Below, one piece after another: positions 4,796 to 7,507 of a stretch of DNA of 7,507 nucleotides. Within the stretch, counting starts at the first letter, position 1; each line of letters starts with the position of its first letter. The translations under genes were made by a program, and so were the position numbers. The DNA comes from JAWVZU01 sp033722075 (lineage in GTDB: Bacteria; Pseudomonadota; Gammaproteobacteria; Xanthomonadales; SZUA-38), in NCBI GenBank assembly GCA_033722075.1, contig JAWVZU010000203.1:1-7507 (forward strand), given 5' to 3'. A model generated the notes under the pieces. The model did not search any database and was not told the origin of the DNA. It saw nothing but the letters and a program-made list of their open reading frames with translations.

Positions 4796-4812
4796 GTAAA
4801 CCTTCCGGTCGG

Positions 4813-4818
4813 TATACT
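4813..4818 (+). promoter_or_regulatory. Possible glnE -10 element
   Basis: TATACT at 4813-4818 (5/6 to consensus) lies about 30 bp before the glnE TTG start; transcription would begin near 4825. The -35 position (4790-4795, TGTAAA) is poor and coincides with the arsR -35 and operator edge, so the two divergent promoters would overlap if both are used. Confidence 0.3.
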
Positions 4819-4848
4819 CGCGCGACACAATCCCCGGCCACCGATTCA

Positions 4849-7507
4849 TTGACTGATCTCGCCACACAGCGCCTAGCCGAACTGGACCGCTCCGCCCTCC
4901 CCCTCGAGGACCCGGAGTTCGAAGCGGGATTGCGGTCGCTTCTCGCCTTCAGCGAATACGCCTTCGATATGGTGCGACGCTACCCGGAGGCAATTGCGGC
5001 CGACTGGCGCGATGGGCTGTTCGCGCGCGAACTCGCCGAAACGCCGTTGGCGATCGACCTTGACGCCGCCGGATCGGACGAAGCCAGGGCGATGGCCGAG
5101 CTGCGGCGCGCACGTCATCGGGCGCTGTTCCGGATTCTCTGGCGCGACGTCAACGGCATCGTGGACATCATCCAGGCGCTGGCCGAGCAGAGTCTGCTGG
5201 CCGAGCAGCTCACGGCCGCGGCACTGCGACTGGCCAAGGCCCGGCTGGCCAACTTCGGAACGCCCCGGGACGGGGATGGTAAAGCGCTGGACCTGGTCAT
5301 CTTCGGTCTGGGCAAGCTCGGCGGACGGGAACTGAACTTCAGCTCCGACATCGACCTGGTCTATGCCTGCGCAGGTCCCGGCGAGACGGACGGTGCACGG
5401 CATATCACCGCTGAGCAGTATTTCATGAAGCTCGGCACCCAGGTCTCCCAGCTCCTGTCTCGCGTGACCGAAGACGGCTTCTGCTATCGGGTCGATCTGC
5501 GCCTGCGCCCCTTCGGCGACGCCGGGCGCCTGGTCCTCAGCGCCAATGCGATGGAGCAATATTTCCAGCGTGAAGGCCGTCAATGGGAGCGCTACGCCTG
5601 GATCAAGGCGCGTACGATCGCAGGCGACCACGAGGCCGGTTCGGAAATCCTCGCCATGCTGCGCCCGTTCGTCTACCGGCGTTACCTCGATTTCGGCGCG
5701 TTCGAGTCACTGCGCGAGATGAAGGCCATGATCCGGGCCCAGGTCGAGCGCCGCGAACTGGTCGATCACATCAAGCTCGGTCGCGGCGGCATCCGGGAGA
5801 TCGAGTTCTTCGCCCAGGCCCATCAGCTGATTCGCGGTGGGCGCGAACCGTCGCTGCGCAACCGGTCCCTGCTGGCGACTCTGGATGCCCTGGTGGAACT
5901 GGGCGATGTACCGGCCGACCAGGCCGAACAGCTGGTCACGGCGTACGCATTCATGCGGCGGCTCGAGAACCGTTTTCAGCAGGTGAGGGACGACCAGACA
6001 CACCAGCCTCCCGCCGCGACGGCGGTCCGCGATGCCATTGCCGGCAGCCTGGGCTTCGACGATTGGGCGGCATTGGAGGAGGTGTGGCAGGCGCACCGAG
6101 ACTACGTGGCCGATGCCTTCAACGCGGTGTTCGCCGATCCCGACGTCGAGCAGGCTCAGATCTCCGACCGCTGGTCACAGCTCTGGGTCGATCCCGCCAG
6201 CAGCGAAGAACCGGCTACCGAGATCATCGAAGCCTTCAAGAGCGGCACGGCGGTACGGGCGCTCGGCCAGCGTAGCCGGGGGCGGCTCGACCGTCTCATG
6301 CCCCGCGTGCTGGCGGATCTGGAGCCCGGCGAGGATTCCACCACCCTGCGGCGCATCCTGGACGTCATCGCATCGATCTCGCGCCGCAGCACTTACCTGA
6401 CGATGCTGACCGAGCAGGATGAAGTGCGCGGCCACCTCATCAAACTCTGCGCCGCCAGCCCGTGGCTGGCCCACAAGCTCGCCGCGCACCCGTTGATGCT
6501 CGATGAACTGCTCGCCCGGCGCAGAACCGTCGCGGCCAGTTCGCCGCTCGAACACCTTCAGAGACGCCTGGGGACGGCCGAAGGTGACCTGGAACTCGAG
6601 ATGGAGATCCTACGCGAGGTCCGGGACAGTCGCCGGATTGGACTTGCAGCCGGGTTCCTGGACGGCGCGCAAGACATCCAGGCCGTCGCCCAGGGTCTAT
6701 CCGAGGTCGCCGACGCCTTGCTCCAGTCGATCTACGAGCTGGCCTGGCGCGACCTCGTCGACCGACACGGACAACCCGGTGGCGACGATCCCGCCTTTGC
6801 GGTGATCGGCTACGGCACACTCGGGGGCCGGGAACTGCTGATCGAGTCGGATCTGGACCTGGTGTTCCTCTACAGCGGCGCCGAGGAAGGACAAACGGCC
6901 GGCCCCCGGTCGGTGTCGAACGCCCAGTTCTTCACCCGCCTGAGCCAGCGAATCCTGCACCTGCTGACCACCCAGACCGCCTCGGGACGTCTTTTCGACG
7001 TGGATACGCGCCTGCGCCCGAACGGGCGCGGCGGCTTGCTCGTGAGCAGCATGGCCGCCTTCGAGACCTACCAGAAAGCGGAAGCCTGGACCTGGGAACA
7101 ACAGGCCCTGACCCGCGCCCGCTGGGTGGCGGGTTCGCCGAAACTGCGCGATCCCTTCGACACGGTTCGCCGCGAGGTCCTGTGCCAGAACCGGGATACG
7201 GAGAAGTTGGCGCAGGATGTGGTCGAAATGCGCGACAAGATGCGGGCGGAACTGGACCGGAGCGACGACGAGTGGTTTGACCTGAAGCAGGGCCGCGGCG
7301 GCCGGGTCGACCTGGAATTCCTCTCCCAGTATGCGCGGCTGCGCTGGTCCGGCGAGCATCCTGAACTGCTGGAACCCCGCGGCACGGCCGAGACGTTTCG
7401 GGTCCTCGGTGAACTCGACCTGTGCGAGCGGGCAGGCCGCCTGATCGATGCCTATTACGCGCTTCAACGCGCTTCGCTTGGCGCGGCCCTGGCCAACCGC
7501 AACCCCC
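4849..7507 (+). CDS. glnE: Bifunctional glutamine synthetase adenylyltransferase/deadenylase (3' end beyond window)
   Basis: GlnE adds AMP to, and removes it from, glutamine synthetase in response to PII, turning nitrogen assimilation down or up. About 886 codons are present (E. coli has 946), so only the last part is missing. The N-terminal deadenylylation domain has GLGKLGGRELNFSSDIDL with Asp167/Asp169 (E. coli 173/175), VDLRLRPFG near 216, and KLGRGGIREIEF at 309-320. The C-terminal adenylylation domain has GYGTLGGRELLIESDLDL with Asp668/Asp670 (E. coli 701/703), VDTRLRP near 719, and LKQGRGGRVDLEF from about 812. The start is TTG 4849: the frame opens only after TAA 4792, contains no ATG before 4969, and TTG keeps the conserved N-terminus at the right distance. 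No Shine-Dalgarno is visible. The Lys of the first glycine motif is Thr in the second domain. Confidence 0.97.
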   Translation, partial: MTDLATQRLAELDRSALPLEDPEFEAGLRSLLAFSEYAFDMVRRYPEAIAADWRDGLFARELAETPLAIDLDAAGSDEARAMAELRRARHRALFRILWRDVNGIVDIIQALAEQSLLAEQLTAAALRLAKARLANFGTPRDGDGKALDLVIFGLGKLGGRELNFSSDIDLVYACAGPGETDGARHITAEQYFMKLGTQVSQLLSRVTEDGFCYRVDLRLRPFGDAGRLVLSANAMEQYFQREGRQWERYAWIKARTIAGDHEAGSEILAMLRPFVYRRYLDFGAFESLREMKAMIRAQVERRELVDHIKLGRGGIREIEFFAQAHQLIRGGREPSLRNRSLLATLDALVELGDVPADQAEQLVTAYAFMRRLENRFQQVRDDQTHQPPAATAVRDAIAGSLGFDDWAALEEVWQAHRDYVADAFNAVFADPDVEQAQISDRWSQLWVDPASSEEPATEIIEAFKSGTAVRALGQRSRGRLDRLMPRVLADLEPGEDSTTLRRILDVIASISRRSTYLTMLTEQDEVRGHLIKLCAASPWLAHKLAAHPLMLDELLARRRTVAASSPLEHLQRRLGTAEGDLELEMEILREVRDSRRIGLAAGFLDGAQDIQAVAQGLSEVADALLQSIYELAWRDLVDRHGQPGGDDPAFAVIGYGTLGGRELLIESDLDLVFLYSGAEEGQTAGPRSVSNAQFFTRLSQRILHLLTTQTASGRLFDVDTRLRPNGRGGLLVSSMAAFETYQKAEAWTWEQQALTRARWVAGSPKLRDPFDTVRREVLCQNRDTEKLAQDVVEMRDKMRAELDRSDDEWFDLKQGRGGRVDLEFLSQYARLRWSGEHPELLEPRGTAETFRVLGELDLCERAGRLIDAYYALQRASLGAALANRNP

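Noticed and set aside
4761..4865. Longer ArsR starting at 4865 or at ATG 4769
   Set aside because: The added residues do not fit the family and would be encoded by the promoter itself; ATG 4769 overlaps the -10 box.
4873..5631. Long open frame on the minus strand (252 codons), and similar ones at 6697-7467 and 5707-6096
   Set aside because: They lie antisense to glnE, whose domain motifs are unmistakable; GC-rich codon bias keeps the opposite frame open. The products show no family features.
5583..6275. Plus-strand 230-codon frame inside glnE
   Set aside because: It is an out-of-frame shadow with an Arg/Gly-rich, low-complexity product; the true frame is glnE.
1..7507. CRISPR arrays, transposase genes, tRNA genes, toxin-antitoxin or phage genes
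   Set aside because: No regularly spaced repeats, integrase or transposase motifs, cloverleaf sequences or such gene families were seen on either strand.

Overview
The window looks like a chromosomal stretch of a GC-rich gammaproteobacterium. The best evidence is the large gene at the right end, a two-domain GlnE (glutamine synthetase adenylyltransferase/deadenylase) with both halves intact up to the window edge. Its motif wording suggests something near the Xanthomonadales/Wenzhouxiangella-type lineages, but that placement is a guess. There are no tRNA, rRNA, CRISPR or transposase genes.

Left part (1-1130): three small plus-strand genes that I cannot assign to families. They are a 110-aa soluble protein of lower GC, a 108-aa protein with one membrane anchor, and a 73-aa protein ending in a coiled coil with a very good ribosome binding site. 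Middle left (1214-2932): a VOC-fold protein, a 70-aa two-helix membrane protein and a second VOC-fold protein run on the plus strand. A TetR-family repressor converges on the second VOC gene, overlaps its last 40 bases, and has a long AT-rich inverted repeat directly before its start codon. Middle (3139-3701): two short conserved proteins. The first starts with CTG behind a perfect Shine-Dalgarno sequence, so ordinary gene finders would miss it. The second is a DUF2277 protein. Between it and the next gene lie two GC-rich palindromic repeats.

Right centre (3977-4796): a compact arsenic module on the minus strand, arsR followed by arsI. ArsI is a VOC-fold Fe(II) C-As lyase that cleaves trivalent organoarsenicals such as methylarsenite. 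ArsR is a small repressor ending in a vicinal cysteine pair. A 21-bp element occurs in front of each gene (19/21 identical). The copy before arsR lies between and over the -35 and -10 of a near-consensus promoter whose predicted start makes the arsR mRNA essentially leaderless. No efflux pump, arsenate reductase or methyltransferase is visible, so the pair looks like a dedicated organoarsenical sensor plus detoxifier. It shares a 90-bp divergent region with glnE.

The most noteworthy points are the arsR-arsI module with duplicated operators and leaderless promoter, the CTG-started conserved gene, the TetR operator candidate, and three VOC-fold genes within about 3.2 kb. I see no clear sign of a wholly new defence or mobile system.
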